Source: Candidatus Peribacterales bacterium
Lineage (GTDB): Bacteria > Patescibacteriota > Gracilibacteria > Peribacterales > Peribacteraceae
Direction: 5' to 3'
DNA: 52,018 bases
Assembly: GCA_020058765.1 (NCBI GenBank)
Contig: JAGVDM010000003.1
Coordinates: 1 to 52,018 of the forward strand
The notes below the pieces were generated by a model. That model saw nothing but the letters and a program-made list of their open reading frames with translations, made no database searches and had not been told where the DNA came from. Position numbers and translations under genes: made by a program. How positions within the stretch are numbered: the first letter of the stretch is position 1; the number at the start of each line of letters is the position of its first letter. Of the stretch, positions 17,451 through 27,500 are shown one piece after another.

Positions 17451-18746
17451 ATGTCCACCCGAATGACCGCAGCTCTTCGCCGCTCGTTTGCAGTAACGAG
17501 CGCGATGGCAATACTCTTCTGTGCTCTCCCCACTTCCCTCGCACAAGATGCACCAGAAACCGGATCCATCGAAGTGCTGCAAGATGCAGAGCTCAGCCAC
17601 GCAATCGGCACTTGGACACTCATTCGGCCAGACAACACCAAGATCGAAGTAGGCAAAACAAAACGCTACATCAACGAGATGATGTATCCGGGACGGTACA
17701 CCATCTTCATTACCAATGCGGACGGCGCCACAGCCAAGCTTGTGATGACGCGCAATGGCACGGAGGAGTTGCGCTCCGAGACACCCAAGATAACCTTCGA
17801 CGTTGCGGCGGGTGATGTAATCCAAATCAGTGTCGTGTACGCGTACACAATTACCGGCCTCGTTTCCGTAACAAGCGATCCTGCAAACATCGCCTTCACA
17901 CTCCGCGGACCAAACGGGCTCATCGAGAAAGGTGAAACGCCAATGGATTATCCACTGTACCCGCGAGGGCAGTACTCAGTGCAGTACGAATTGCCTGCGG
18001 CATGCTCCCAGCCACAACCCAAGTCAGACACCCTAGTAAAGGACAGTCGTATTGGCTTCCACATTACCTTCAAGTGCGATGCGCTCGATGCGTTGAACAA
18101 CGAAACAACAGAGAAAAAACTGCAATTTGTTACCATGATGGTCAACGGAAAGCAGATACCCATTGAGGATGTGCCGCTCAATGAATGGTTTGCAACGTAC
18201 GTCCATGCCATGACACGCACGGGCATCATGTCCGGATACAACGATGAAAATGGAGTGCCAACGGGGCGCTTTGGCCCCGGCGATCCCGTATCACTCGCGC
18301 AGCTTGCCAAAGTTGCACACGAAGTTGCAAGCATCAACGAAGACGATGCCAAACGCAGCGCTCTTCGGAACACCAGTGCAACGGGCACATGGTTCGAACA
18401 GTACATTCGTTCCGCAGAATCGATGCATTGGCTCGCCTTTCGCGACAGTCGTACCGATCTCTCCCGACCCGCAACACGTGCGGAAGTCGTCGCTACGCTC
18501 CTGCAGGCACTCAACGTACCGCGGCTCTGGCCAACGGGAACAGTGTTCAGTGACGTGTCGCCAGAAATCCCCTATGCCGACTGCATCGAAACTGCAACTG
18601 ATGTGGGTATCGTGAGTGCAGAGAGCGGTTCCTTCCGACCGGGCGACCCCGTGAATCGCGCAGAGCTTGCAAAAATGGTATCCATTGCCATGGAGGAGTA
18701 TCTCGAAAACTCACCGGAGATTACGGGGCAGTCTCGGGATTATTAA
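17451..18746 (+). CDS. Secreted protein with three SLH (S-layer homology) domains
   Basis: 431 residues. Signal peptide at 1-31 (hydrophobic run SAMAILFCALPTSLA, then QDAPETG). An N-terminal beta-rich region of about 200 residues is followed by three SLH units: WFATYVHAMTRTGIMSGY...FGPGDPVSLAQL, WFEQYIRSAESMHWL...LSRPATRAEV, and VFSDVSPEIPYADCIETATDVGIV...FRPGDPVNRAEL. The second and third keep the TRAE-like motif. SLH domains bind pyruvylated secondary wall polymers, so this protein may tether an outer layer; a CsaB-like pyruvyl transferase lies at 33.6 kb. The stop overlaps the convergent murC by 4 nt. Confidence 0.88.
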   Translation: MSTRMTAALRRSFAVTSAMAILFCALPTSLAQDAPETGSIEVLQDAELSHAIGTWTLIRPDNTKIEVGKTKRYINEMMYPGRYTIFITNADGATAKLVMTRNGTEELRSETPKITFDVAAGDVIQISVVYAYTITGLVSVTSDPANIAFTLRGPNGLIEKGETPMDYPLYPRGQYSVQYELPAACSQPQPKSDTLVKDSRIGFHITFKCDALDALNNETTEKKLQFVTMMVNGKQIPIEDVPLNEWFATYVHAMTRTGIMSGYNDENGVPTGRFGPGDPVSLAQLAKVAHEVASINEDDAKRSALRNTSATGTWFEQYIRSAESMHWLAFRDSRTDLSRPATRAEVVATLLQALNVPRLWPTGTVFSDVSPEIPYADCIETATDVGIVSAESGSFRPGDPVNRAELAKMVSIAMEEYLENSPEITGQSRDY

Positions 18747-20014
18747 TCGACCATTGCGGATGCAAGTTTCGTGACATCCCCTGCGCCTAGGCAGAGCAAG
18801 TAATCGCCAGGACGTAGCACTGCACTGCGAAGCATCTGCTCTGTGTGCGCGAGAGACTCGCCGTTGTACGCATCGATACCTTGTGCGCGCAGATCCGCAA
18901 CGAAGCGCTCCACATCGACGTGGTCACGCTCTATATCACTTCGTGCATCGTACACATTCGGCACAATCACAACGTCCGCATCAGCAAACGATTCGACAAA
19001 TTCTTGGTAGAAGGAAAACGTTCGCGCATGGGTATGCGGCTGGAATACACACACAAGACGTGCGGCACCTGCTACTTCACGTATCGCTGCGAGCGTGGCG
19101 CGTACTTCCTTTGGGTGATGACCGTAGTCATCAAAAACCGTCACACCGTTCCACACACCCTTTCGCTCCAATCGCCGCCAACACCCGCGGTATGCCTGTA
19201 GCGATCCACGAGCAGGGCTATCAGCAATGCCGAGGTGTGCAGCCAATGCGAGCGTGAGCTGCGCATTCTGCCGCATGTGCTTTCCGGGAATTGTCAGTGT
19301 GGGGAGCTCGAATGCATCCGCATCAATCATGCGACGACCCGATGCTTCGGCAAGCCGACGGCAATCAGGATCGCTGCCGTGCGTAATCACCACGCCGTGT
19401 TCGGGAAGCCGACGGAGAAATTCCACAAACGCGTCTTGGTATTCCGCAAGATCGCCGTACGCATCGAAATGATCCCCATCCACATTTGTCATGATCACAA
19501 TATCCGGCGAGAGAAAATGGAACGAACGGCGGTATTCGCAGGCCTCCAGAAGAAAAAGATCCTCTCTTCCATGGTGCCAGTTGCGGCCATCTAGATCTGG
19601 CACGCGTGTGCCCACCACGACCGTGGGGTCTTGGCCGGCATCCAGTAGTACCTTGGCGGTCATGCTGGTGGTGGATGATTTACCGTGTGTACCGCATACC
19701 GCAATTACACGCCCATTTTTGGAGAGCTCTCCTAATGCCTGAAAGTACGATTGCTGCGGAATACCCAACTCCTCGGCGCGCTTGCGCTCAGGTGCATCTT
19801 TCGGAATCGCTTCGGAATATACAAAAAGATCGGTATCTGCAGACAGTGCTGTGCCATCTTGCAACAGGGAAACCACTACACCCAACACCTCCAAATCGCG
19901 CGTGATCTGACTCTCGCTGCGATCGCTGCCGTGCACCGTATGCCCCTGCTGCACCCGCAGAGCTGCATACGCACTCAGGCCAATGCCGCCAATTCCGGAA
20001 CAGAAGATCTTCAT
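18743..20014 (-). CDS. murC: UDP-N-acetylmuramate--L-alanine ligase
   Basis: 423 residues from ATG 20014, which begins the Rossmann start MKIFCSGIGGIGLSAYAAL; the longer reading to 20167 has no family similarity. It adds L-Ala to UDP-MurNAc using ATP, the first peptide step of peptidoglycan synthesis. Visible: the ATP loop CGTHGKSSTTSM, LEACEYRRSFHFLSPDIVIMTNVDGDHFD and FDDYGHHPKEV. A little shorter than the usual 450-490. The absence of an Mpl-type extension favours MurC over Mpl. Divergent from the divIC-like gene, a cell-division neighbourhood. Confidence 0.93.
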   Translation of the reverse strand: MKIFCSGIGGIGLSAYAALRVQQGHTVHGSDRSESQITRDLEVLGVVVSLLQDGTALSADTDLFVYSEAIPKDAPERKRAEELGIPQQSYFQALGELSKNGRVIAVCGTHGKSSTTSMTAKVLLDAGQDPTVVVGTRVPDLDGRNWHHGREDLFLLEACEYRRSFHFLSPDIVIMTNVDGDHFDAYGDLAEYQDAFVEFLRRLPEHGVVITHGSDPDCRRLAEASGRRMIDADAFELPTLTIPGKHMRQNAQLTLALAAHLGIADSPARGSLQAYRGCWRRLERKGVWNGVTVFDDYGHHPKEVRATLAAIREVAGAARLVCVFQPHTHARTFSFYQEFVESFADADVVIVPNVYDARSDIERDHVDVERFVADLRAQGIDAYNGESLAHTEQMLRSAVLRPGDYLLCLGAGDVTKLASAMVD

Positions 20015-20093
20015 ATGCAGGGTAGACGACGAGAATACCGCAGGAAGGCAATTGGCAATAGTGAATGAAACCAGTACGTTGACCAGCGCTCCC

Positions 20094-20558
20094 ATGGCAT
20101 ACCGGCACATTGAACCCGTCAGCAAGCAAATCACGATCGTCGTGGGTCTCACTGTTGTGGGATTCATGGCGTTCGGTCTCGCCCTCTCGTTTTACCGTAA
20201 CACGCTCTTTGAGCAACGGTTGGAAGAAATTGATCAGCGCAATGAAGATCTGCGCAGTGGTATAGAAGATGAGAAGCGTCAGCTGGAGTACTACCGCTCT
20301 GCGCAATACAAAGACAAGTACGCCAAAGAACAGCTCGGCATGGTCAACCCCGGCGAGAATGTACTCGTGATCGCTCGAGATACTGTCGATCGCACCGGCT
20401 CACTCTCCCCGGATCCCAACACCGTGACGGATCAGGAGGAAGCTGCGTACTTTGAAATGCTGCGCCAAATGCCCGTACTGGAGCACTGGAAGCTCTACTT
20501 GTTCCGACGAGAAGCCATGCGTGAGCTCCGGCAGAACTTCTTACGGCAGAACGGGTAA
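20094..20558 (+). CDS. DivIC/FtsB-like septum formation protein
   Basis: 154 residues from ATG 20094; an upstream in-frame GTG at 20061 is possible. A short cytoplasmic tail is followed by one membrane helix (ITIVVGLTVVGFMAFGLALSF) and a coiled coil (FEQRLEEIDQRNEDLRSGIEDEKRQL), then the family-like phrase YAKEQLGMVNPGENVLVI. This layout is that of DivIC/FtsB/FtsL proteins, which scaffold the divisome. Placement next to murC fits. The C-terminal roughly 50 residues are extra. Confidence 0.75.
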   Translation: MAYRHIEPVSKQITIVVGLTVVGFMAFGLALSFYRNTLFEQRLEEIDQRNEDLRSGIEDEKRQLEYYRSAQYKDKYAKEQLGMVNPGENVLVIARDTVDRTGSLSPDPNTVTDQEEAAYFEMLRQMPVLEHWKLYLFRREAMRELRQNFLRQNG

Positions 20559-20602
20559 TCACAAAAAAAAGCAGTATTCCCCGTAAAGAAGACACACAGC
20601 TG

Positions 20603-20660
<58 letters not shown>

Positions 20661-20662
<2 letters not shown>

Positions 20663-20915
20663 ACGAATATTGTCGCATGAGAGCTTCGCATCCTACGCCT
20701 CCTTTCTGACGTTTCATCGTTCTCTCTAAATGTAATGCCTCTTTATGAGACAACGATCTGCTCTGCCAAAAAATCAACCATGGACCTCTCCCTTTTGTAA
20801 AACGAGAGAAACCTTTCTGGTGTGCCTCAAAGCGGTGATGAAGATCGGACGTGCAACCGATATATCGCATGCCTTGTGCATTCCTGAGAATATAGACCAC
20901 AAACTCTCCTTCCAT
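20661..20915 (-). CDS. GIY-YIG nuclease, small stand-alone type
   Basis: 84 residues from ATG 20915. All family landmarks are present: VVYILRN, then MRYIGCT (GIY-YIG), the catalytic Arg in DLHHRFEAH, and the metal-binding Glu in EALHLERTMKRQK. Such short proteins are often labelled UvrC-like but lack the other UvrC domains. The gene fills the space between the 3' end of the intact initiator tRNA (16 nt upstream) and a second broken copy of that tRNA's 3' half, and its stop overlaps that copy. This suggests a minimal mobile or homing unit using the tRNA as target. The enzyme family is firm; mobility is inferred. Confidence 0.88.
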
Positions 20916-20925
20916 GGACAACCGA

Positions 20926-21008
<83 letters not shown>

Positions 21009-21082
21009 CACGCCTGAAACCTGGCGCATTCTGCATGTTTTTTCTTGCATGGCCAAGGGAATTCCGCGAAAATCGGTGCAAT

Positions 21083-21367
21083 ATGGCTCATAAGAAAGCC
21101 GGCGGGTCTACGCAAAACGGCAGAGATAGCGTCGCGAAGCGTCGCGGAGTGAAGCGCTTTGGCGGACAAACGGTGAACGCCGGTGAGGTGCTCATTCGTC
21201 AGAAAGGCTACTGGTACCGCCCAGGCGATAACACGCATGTAGGGAGCGACTGGACGATCCACGCATCTGTGAACGGCAAGGTGATGTTCACGCAGAAGCG
21301 CCTCGAGAAGTTCAACGGGCGCCGCGAGCGCTGCACATTCGTGCACGTCGAGCCTCTGGCAAGCTAG
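21083..21367 (+). CDS. rpmA: 50S ribosomal protein L27
   Basis: 94 residues. Starts directly with MAHKKAGGSTQNGRDSVAKRRGVKRFGG, so no N-terminal extension needs to be removed. The N-terminal tail reaches the peptidyl transferase centre. The usual partner rplU (L21) is not adjacent. Divergent from the initiator tRNA gene. Confidence 0.96.
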   Translation: MAHKKAGGSTQNGRDSVAKRRGVKRFGGQTVNAGEVLIRQKGYWYRPGDNTHVGSDWTIHASVNGKVMFTQKRLEKFNGRRERCTFVHVEPLAS

Positions 21368-21419
21368 TTCACGGAAAACCGTGTGCAGCATCGCCATCCT
21401 GCTGTAGCATTCTTTCATC

Positions 21420-22121
21420 ATGTCTGAATTCGGAGGACCATCAGAATCATTTGGCCCGCAGGAATCGGGACAAGTATCCGAAGGCTTAAGCGAAGAAGCG
21501 CAGCAGCGGTTCGCCGCAGCTGCAGCAGGCATGCAGCAAATTCGCCGCGAGGAGAAGAAGTCGAAAAAGAAGGACGACCGCGTTGCGCAGATCATCATCC
21601 AGTTTTTGGATAACGAGCAGCACGCACACTTGTTCGTGCTCATCTCGCGCCTGGTCGCTCGCGACTGCCCAAGCATATTCATTCTGGCAATCCTCTCGCT
21701 CATCCACGAGGAATCGCGCGCGGAAGTAACGCAACACCTTGCCGAGCGTGACGTACAGTCTGCTGAGGAGGCGGCGGATCAATCCCTGGCTCTTGCGCCG
21801 GGCAATGGGCTCGACGTTGCGGGGAACAAAGTACTCATTACATGGATTACGCGCATGCAGCTTGTGCTCTCGCTCGACCCGGAGCAGATCCTGCTCAAAT
21901 TGATGGTCGATGAGAAGAACATCGACGGAACCGTACTCCAGCTCACCACATTCGTGCTGCAGGAGTTCTTCCGTTTACAAGGAAAAACTGTGCCGTACGA
22001 AAGCATTCAGCCACTCACAGCGAGCATACTGCAAACTGTGTTTGAACCGTTTGTGGGGAAAGTGCGCAAATCTCTTATTGAAGAGCGCAAGCGAAAGGAA
22101 AAGCGAGAAGAAGACGAATGA
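21420..22121 (+). CDS. Conserved-looking cytoplasmic protein of unknown function
   Basis: 233 residues. A disordered Ser/Gly/Glu N-terminus (1-25) is followed by an Ala-rich, Lys-rich helix and an alpha-helical domain of about 150 residues with alternating hydrophobic helices (RVAQIIIQFLDNEQHAHLFV, then PSIFILAILSLI), ending in a very basic and acidic tail (EERKRKEKREEDE). The helices carry too many charges for clear membrane segments. A weak TAGCAT box lies 9 nt before the ATG. Not recognised. Confidence 0.7.
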   Translation: MSEFGGPSESFGPQESGQVSEGLSEEAQQRFAAAAAGMQQIRREEKKSKKKDDRVAQIIIQFLDNEQHAHLFVLISRLVARDCPSIFILAILSLIHEESRAEVTQHLAERDVQSAEEAADQSLALAPGNGLDVAGNKVLITWITRMQLVLSLDPEQILLKLMVDEKNIDGTVLQLTTFVLQEFFRLQGKTVPYESIQPLTASILQTVFEPFVGKVRKSLIEERKRKEKREEDE

Positions 22122-22122
22122 T

Positions 22123-22677
22123 CTACACCCCAAATGCGAAGGTGTGGAGTGGCGTTTGTTTGCGCCCCTCTACCTCGGCGTAGAGCCGTATGCCTTCTGC
22201 GGAGAATGATTCACCAAACCCATTGAAGACTTTCATCACCTGCTTGCGATGCACGGCGAATTTCTGCGAATGACTTATGCGTGCAACGGTAATATGCGGG
22301 TGAAATGGCTGATCCGGGGGGTTGGGCCAAGGGCACAGCTTTTTGAGTGTCGCCAGCTCAGGGGAAAAAGCCACGGTAAGAAAAAGTACTCGCTCATCCC
22401 CTGCTTTCCCAAACGTATCCACTCCGTTGATCTGCAACGTAAACGGAGAAGTGCGTTCAGCAATTTTCGCAACCTGGGGAATCATCGCATCGTATTCGAT
22501 CTTCAGTACTGTAGGCCAGTAGTACAGCGTGAGGTGAGGGGAATCTGGATGTTGGAAACGCAGGAAATCCTCAAACGGCTTCAGCTCTTCTTGCAAAGCA
22601 TAGAAACGCTGCTTCACTGCACCTTCTAGTGGCAGGGCGATGAATGCGGATCGGAGCGGGAATTGTAGATGGGTCAC
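22123..22677 (-). CDS. thpR: RNA 2',3'-cyclic phosphodiesterase / 2'-5' RNA ligase family (2H)
   Basis: 184 residues. Two H-x-T motifs typical of the 2H phosphoesterase superfamily are visible: PHLTLYYWP near residue 48 and FHPHITVARI near 127. The N-terminus (RSAFIALPLEGAVKQRF) fits LigT/ThpR. It hydrolyses 2',3'-cyclic phosphates on RNA. The ATG overlaps the lepA stop by 4 nt, so it is translationally coupled. Confidence 0.85.
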   Translation of the reverse strand: MTHLQFPLRSAFIALPLEGAVKQRFYALQEELKPFEDFLRFQHPDSPHLTLYYWPTVLKIEYDAMIPQVAKIAERTSPFTLQINGVDTFGKAGDERVLFLTVAFSPELATLKKLCPWPNPPDQPFHPHITVARISHSQKFAVHRKQVMKVFNGFGESFSAEGIRLYAEVEGRKQTPLHTFAFGV

Positions 22678-24488
22678 GAGCGCTTGAGCACAGAGAGGAA
22701 CGCATCTTGTGTGAGCGTTACTTTCCCCATCTGCTTCATGCGTTTCTTCCCTTTCTTCTGCTTATCGAGCAGCTTATTTTTACGTGTTACGTCTCCACCA
22801 TACAAGTAGCCCGTCACATCTTTGCGAAGTGCGGAAACTGTTTCGCGAGCAATGACCTTGGCGCCAACTGCCGCCTGAATGGGGATTTGGAACTGTGCCT
22901 TGGGAATAACTTCTTTGAGCTTCTTACAAATCACGGCACCGGCGCGCTGCGCCTCGCTCTTATGAACAATAGTACTGAGTGCATCCGCGGGTTCACCAAG
23001 GAGCAGAATACTCATCTTCACCAGATCGCCGCTGCGGTAGCCAAGCGGCTCATAGCTCATCGATGCATACCCTGACGTGGAAGATTTGAGCGCATCGAAG
23101 AAGTCGAGCACGATGCCGGCAAGCGGCACTTCGAAGTGGAGGAGTGCGCGATCCGCATCGAGGTATTCGAGGGAAATATAGATACCTCGCCGTTCCTGCA
23201 GCAACGTCATCACCGGCCCAACGTCTTGCTTACGGCATACCACCTCAAGCTTCACCCACGGCTCACGCACCTCTTTGATGTGTGCAGGATCCGGAAAATC
23301 CGCAGGATTGGAGAGGAGGGCAGTCTGTTGATCGTCTGGCTTAAGCAAACTGGAGCGGATAATTTCTGCCGGGCGACTCGATGTAAGTTCAACTTCATAG
23401 AGCACGCTCGGCGCAGTGATGATCAAATCGCAATCATGCTCACGTTCAAGGCGCTCCTGCACAATATCCATGTGAAGCAGCCCTAAGAAGCCACAGCGAA
23501 AACCGTTGCCCAGTGCAACGTTGCGCTCTGGTTCCATACTCAGTGCGGCATCGTTGAGCGCGAGCTTCTCCAACGACTCGCGGAGCTTGGGGTAATCATC
23601 TGCTTCCGATGGATACAAGCCAGCGAACACCATCGGCTGCACATGCTTATAACCAGGCAATGGCTGCAGATCGGGTGCGGAAGCGACGGTGTCTCCTGTA
23701 CGAACGTGCGCCACGTCTTTTGCACCAGTCACGATGTAGCCAATTTGGCCCGCAAGGAGCAAGCCATCGGACACGTAGTGTGGTGAAAAGTGACCAACAT
23801 CGAGCATTTCAAACTTGGACTGCGTGCCAAGCAGGTGAATAGTACTGCCCTTGCGAAGCTCGCCATCAATCACGCGAACGTAGGCGACTGCACCTTTGTA
23901 CGGATCCATGACCGCATCGAAGATGAGCGCACGCGTGCCCGTGCCTCCACTGCCACGCGGAACCGGAATGCGCTCAATGACGGCATCCAGCACTTCGGGC
24001 ACTCCCCTGCCCTCCTTGGCGGAAATCAGAAGGATTTCCTCCCTTTCGCACCCGAGCAAGCGCATCACTTCCTCGCTCACACGCTCCGGGTCTGCAGCAG
24101 GAAGATCGATCTTATTGAGTACAGGAATAATTTTGAGGTCATGCTCCAGTGCCATGTAGAGCACAGCAAGTGTTTGCGCTTGAATGCCTTGCGAGGCATC
24201 GACGAGCAAGATTGCCCCTTCGCAAGCAGCGAGGCTCCGGCTCACTTCGTAGCGGAAGTCGGTGTGACCGGGCGTATCGATCAGGTTGAGCTGTACACTC
24301 TTCCAATGCATGCGCACCGGCGTGAGCTTGATGGTGATTCCACGTTCTCGCTCCAGATCCATGCTATCGAGCAACTGCTCTTTCATCTCGCGCATCTGCT
24401 TGGTGCCGGTTACTTCCAACATACGGTCGGCAAGCGTCGATTTGCCGTGATCGATGTGGGCGATGATGCAGAAATTGCGGATGTCCAT
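22674..24488 (-). CDS. lepA: Elongation factor 4 (LepA)
   Basis: 604 residues, normal length, from ATG 24488 (MDIRNFCIIAHIDHGKSTLADRML). A translational GTPase that back-translocates or remodels stalled ribosomes. G1 AHIDHGKS, G3 DTPGHTDF, G4 NKIDLP, G5 SAKEGRG. The LepA-specific C-terminal domain ends with KKGKKRMKQMGKV. The longer reading to 24518 is disfavoured. Confidence 0.97.
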   Translation of the reverse strand: MDIRNFCIIAHIDHGKSTLADRMLEVTGTKQMREMKEQLLDSMDLERERGITIKLTPVRMHWKSVQLNLIDTPGHTDFRYEVSRSLAACEGAILLVDASQGIQAQTLAVLYMALEHDLKIIPVLNKIDLPAADPERVSEEVMRLLGCEREEILLISAKEGRGVPEVLDAVIERIPVPRGSGGTGTRALIFDAVMDPYKGAVAYVRVIDGELRKGSTIHLLGTQSKFEMLDVGHFSPHYVSDGLLLAGQIGYIVTGAKDVAHVRTGDTVASAPDLQPLPGYKHVQPMVFAGLYPSEADDYPKLRESLEKLALNDAALSMEPERNVALGNGFRCGFLGLLHMDIVQERLEREHDCDLIITAPSVLYEVELTSSRPAEIIRSSLLKPDDQQTALLSNPADFPDPAHIKEVREPWVKLEVVCRKQDVGPVMTLLQERRGIYISLEYLDADRALLHFEVPLAGIVLDFFDALKSSTSGYASMSYEPLGYRSGDLVKMSILLLGEPADALSTIVHKSEAQRAGAVICKKLKEVIPKAQFQIPIQAAVGAKVIARETVSALRKDVTGYLYGGDVTRKNKLLDKQKKGKKRMKQMGKVTLTQDAFLSVLKRS

Positions 24489-24552
24489 ATTGCGCACCCA
24501 TGCTAAGGGTAGGCGCACTTGGAAACCAGCGGATCATTGATCTTCCGCAAAA

Positions 24553-27500
24553 CTACTTTTGCTCTTTGTACTCAGGAATTCCCAGAGCTGCTCGCACAGC
24601 ATTCAGCTGAGCACCTTCGACGATTGGCTTTCCCTTGGCAGCCTGCTCCATCTCTCGATAGAGCGTCTGCAGAAATATCGTAGGATCTGCTGCATCCTTG
24701 TACGCCGCTTCCACTTCAGACCGGAAGCGCAGAAAGGAATTCTGCTGCATTTCGACACTAAGAGTACAGGGGAAGAGATCAATAATGCGTCGTACAGGAA
24801 GCACAAAGTCCTCGCTAGTTCGCTCGGCAATTACGGGGCTTGTAAGCTGCTCAATTGTCCATCGATCTATCGCAATCATTACTTCGCGCTGTGCACGTTT
24901 GTCTGCAGAAAGATCCTTTTCATACTGCTGCAATTCGTCTTGCTTCATATCTGCAGGCAATTTCCGGCCGTATGCATCCCAAAGTTGCAAAGCGTTGCCA
25001 ATGTACTTCATTCGAACAATGCCCCCATTCCGATCGATCTCGCGGAGAAGGACGGCATGTGGACCAAACTGACGAGCAATAGCGCCGTCGATGCGCACAT
25101 CATGCGCCCGTCCAGAGTCACCAATGCCCATGTTCATAACCACTTCCTTGCCCATAATCAGATCACTCACGCGGCGGAATTCACGCGATCCCGCACGGAC
25201 AAAGTCACCATCATCAGACACAGATCGCGAGCGCACTTTCTCCATATCGCGCTGGCGGGTGAGCAGATTCAGTGGCACACGTGTGACCTCAGAATCTTTT
25301 CCGTCCAACGGGCTCTGCCCAACGATAACGAGTGTCACGGGCTTACCAGCTTCGTAGGCAGCTTGAATTTCATCGAAATTGTATCCGTTGTCCGGACGCT
25401 CGGTGAATTCTGCAAGTCGACAATCATACCGTGTGCGATCCTTAAGCGGAGGCACAACAACGAGACGGTTGTCGTGCAAATACACCGAAACTGAGTGATG
25501 AGTCGTCACAGGCACAGTCACTGCGCCTTCTCGCAAGCTCACAGGTAACGCTTGCGATAGATAAGCGAGATTCCCCTTGTTAATCCAACCATCGCGCAGA
25601 ATTTGTTCGAACATTCCGCGAAGGAATTGGTTTTTATCTTTTGCAGCTTCGTAACGTGGAACGAGGGACTCTACGAGTGCAGAGGAGACATTGCCAGTGC
25701 CGTCCTTTTGCACTTCATGAGAAAAGAGACCGAGCAGGCGCGTGAGAGTTGCCTTTGCATCACTTTGCGGGGTGCAATAGAGATCGATAATCCGCTCACG
25801 CTCGGCAGGGTTCAAACGGATATCTGCCATAAGGTCATACGCATTCGTAACCGTGTATTCTCGATCGGCACGATTGTCGTCGTGGTGCAGAATAATCCTG
25901 TCAAACGATGCAGGACGCAGATAGAATTGCTCCTTACCTCCTGAGCGATCGACCTGAACCACCTGCTTCGCAGACGGCATTCGAGAAATGAACAGTGCTG
26001 TGGTTTTCGGATCGAGGGCAATCAGCGATTCACCTGAAGGAAGTGTGACGAAACGGTCTGATAGCATATCGGCATACCCCTCACCGAGGTAACCAAGTGT
26101 GGCGGATTCTAGGAGCATTTGGCTTTGACGCTTCGGTGCATTGAATGCTTCGGTGACAATCGCTTCGCGATCACCGAAATACTTGAAAAGCGAAGGGCAA
26201 TCGCGCAGATATGTACGTTGCTCCAGACCTTGAATGGGGCGAGACGCATACCCTGCCGATGTGTAGCGCAGCGACGCAGCGCTCCGATGGACACGAACGA
26301 CTGCATCTGTATCGCTGAAACTGGGAATATCATCGGATGTGCTCGCATAATTCTCCAGATGAGTCGCAAGTGCCGTGAGTGTGCCATCCGGCAGAAGGTC
26401 AAACTCAACGAACACCGCAGACGGATCTGCCTCGTAGGGGAGCCTTGGATCCACTTGGCGAGTCTTCGCCACAGCGGCAAGTAAGCGCATCGCTGGAGAG
26501 TTGGGAGTAATTTCCACACCTGCAGGCAAGGAAAGGTGCAGTGCAGGCTGCACCGTCTCGCCGGAATACAGTGCACTGCCGATATGATCGGCACGGAAAA
26601 ATTGCCTGTGGGGATCAAATTCAGCACTCGGGCGTCCGCGTTCATTCGAACGCGAAAGAGCATCTGCAGTGACGCGGTCACGAAGTGACAACTCAACCCA
26701 CTCGCGCATTTGCCTGTTCTTCGGATCGAGCTCGAATTCCGAGGCGTGATAATACATGTCAGAACCGCGCGTGTAGCGCCACTCGCGATCCCACTTGCCT
26801 TCTTTTTTTACTGTCTCTTTTCCAATGAAAATTGACCGACGGAGAGTGTATGATCTTCCTTCACTATCCACGAAAAAGAACGTTGCCTGCACAAGATTGC
26901 TAGGCATGCGCCCACCGAGACCCTCATTGTATGTGAACGAACTAAAATCGAGTGTGACCGCTTCTAGATTACTGTTGCGGAAATACGGATCCTCGGCCTT
27001 GGGTGCAATATCCATGAGCTGGGTCGCAAGTGCAGTGTGATCAAATGCGCCATCGGTCGTGATAGTATTCCTTTCCGAGATCAGTACGAGGGGACGTGGG
27101 CAGGCAACAACAGTGCCGTTCGGGGCAACACGTGTAACGGTCCAATCCGGAAAGAGTTTCTTTTCCCATTCGGGAACGCGTCCGTATCCACCACCTGGAT
27201 GCTTGGCGAAATACATCGCGGATTGTTCCGTGATCCGTTGCAGTGTGTAGTCGCGAGGAGCAAACCGGCCGCCACCTAGCAGTTCAGGTGCGTACACTAC
27301 TGCGCCTGCAGATGCGCGCTTCTCCGCATCAGCTTGCCCACGGCTTGTCTGCTGGTGAATAGCAAAGAATGCAAGTACCTCGGAGCGAGAGTTCTCCTTG
27401 AAATCAGGAGAGCCAGGCTCCTGTTCATAGAGCGATCCAAGCTTCATGCGCAAAAGCGGATCCTGCACATACTGACCGTAGAGCTTGGCTCGATCTGTCG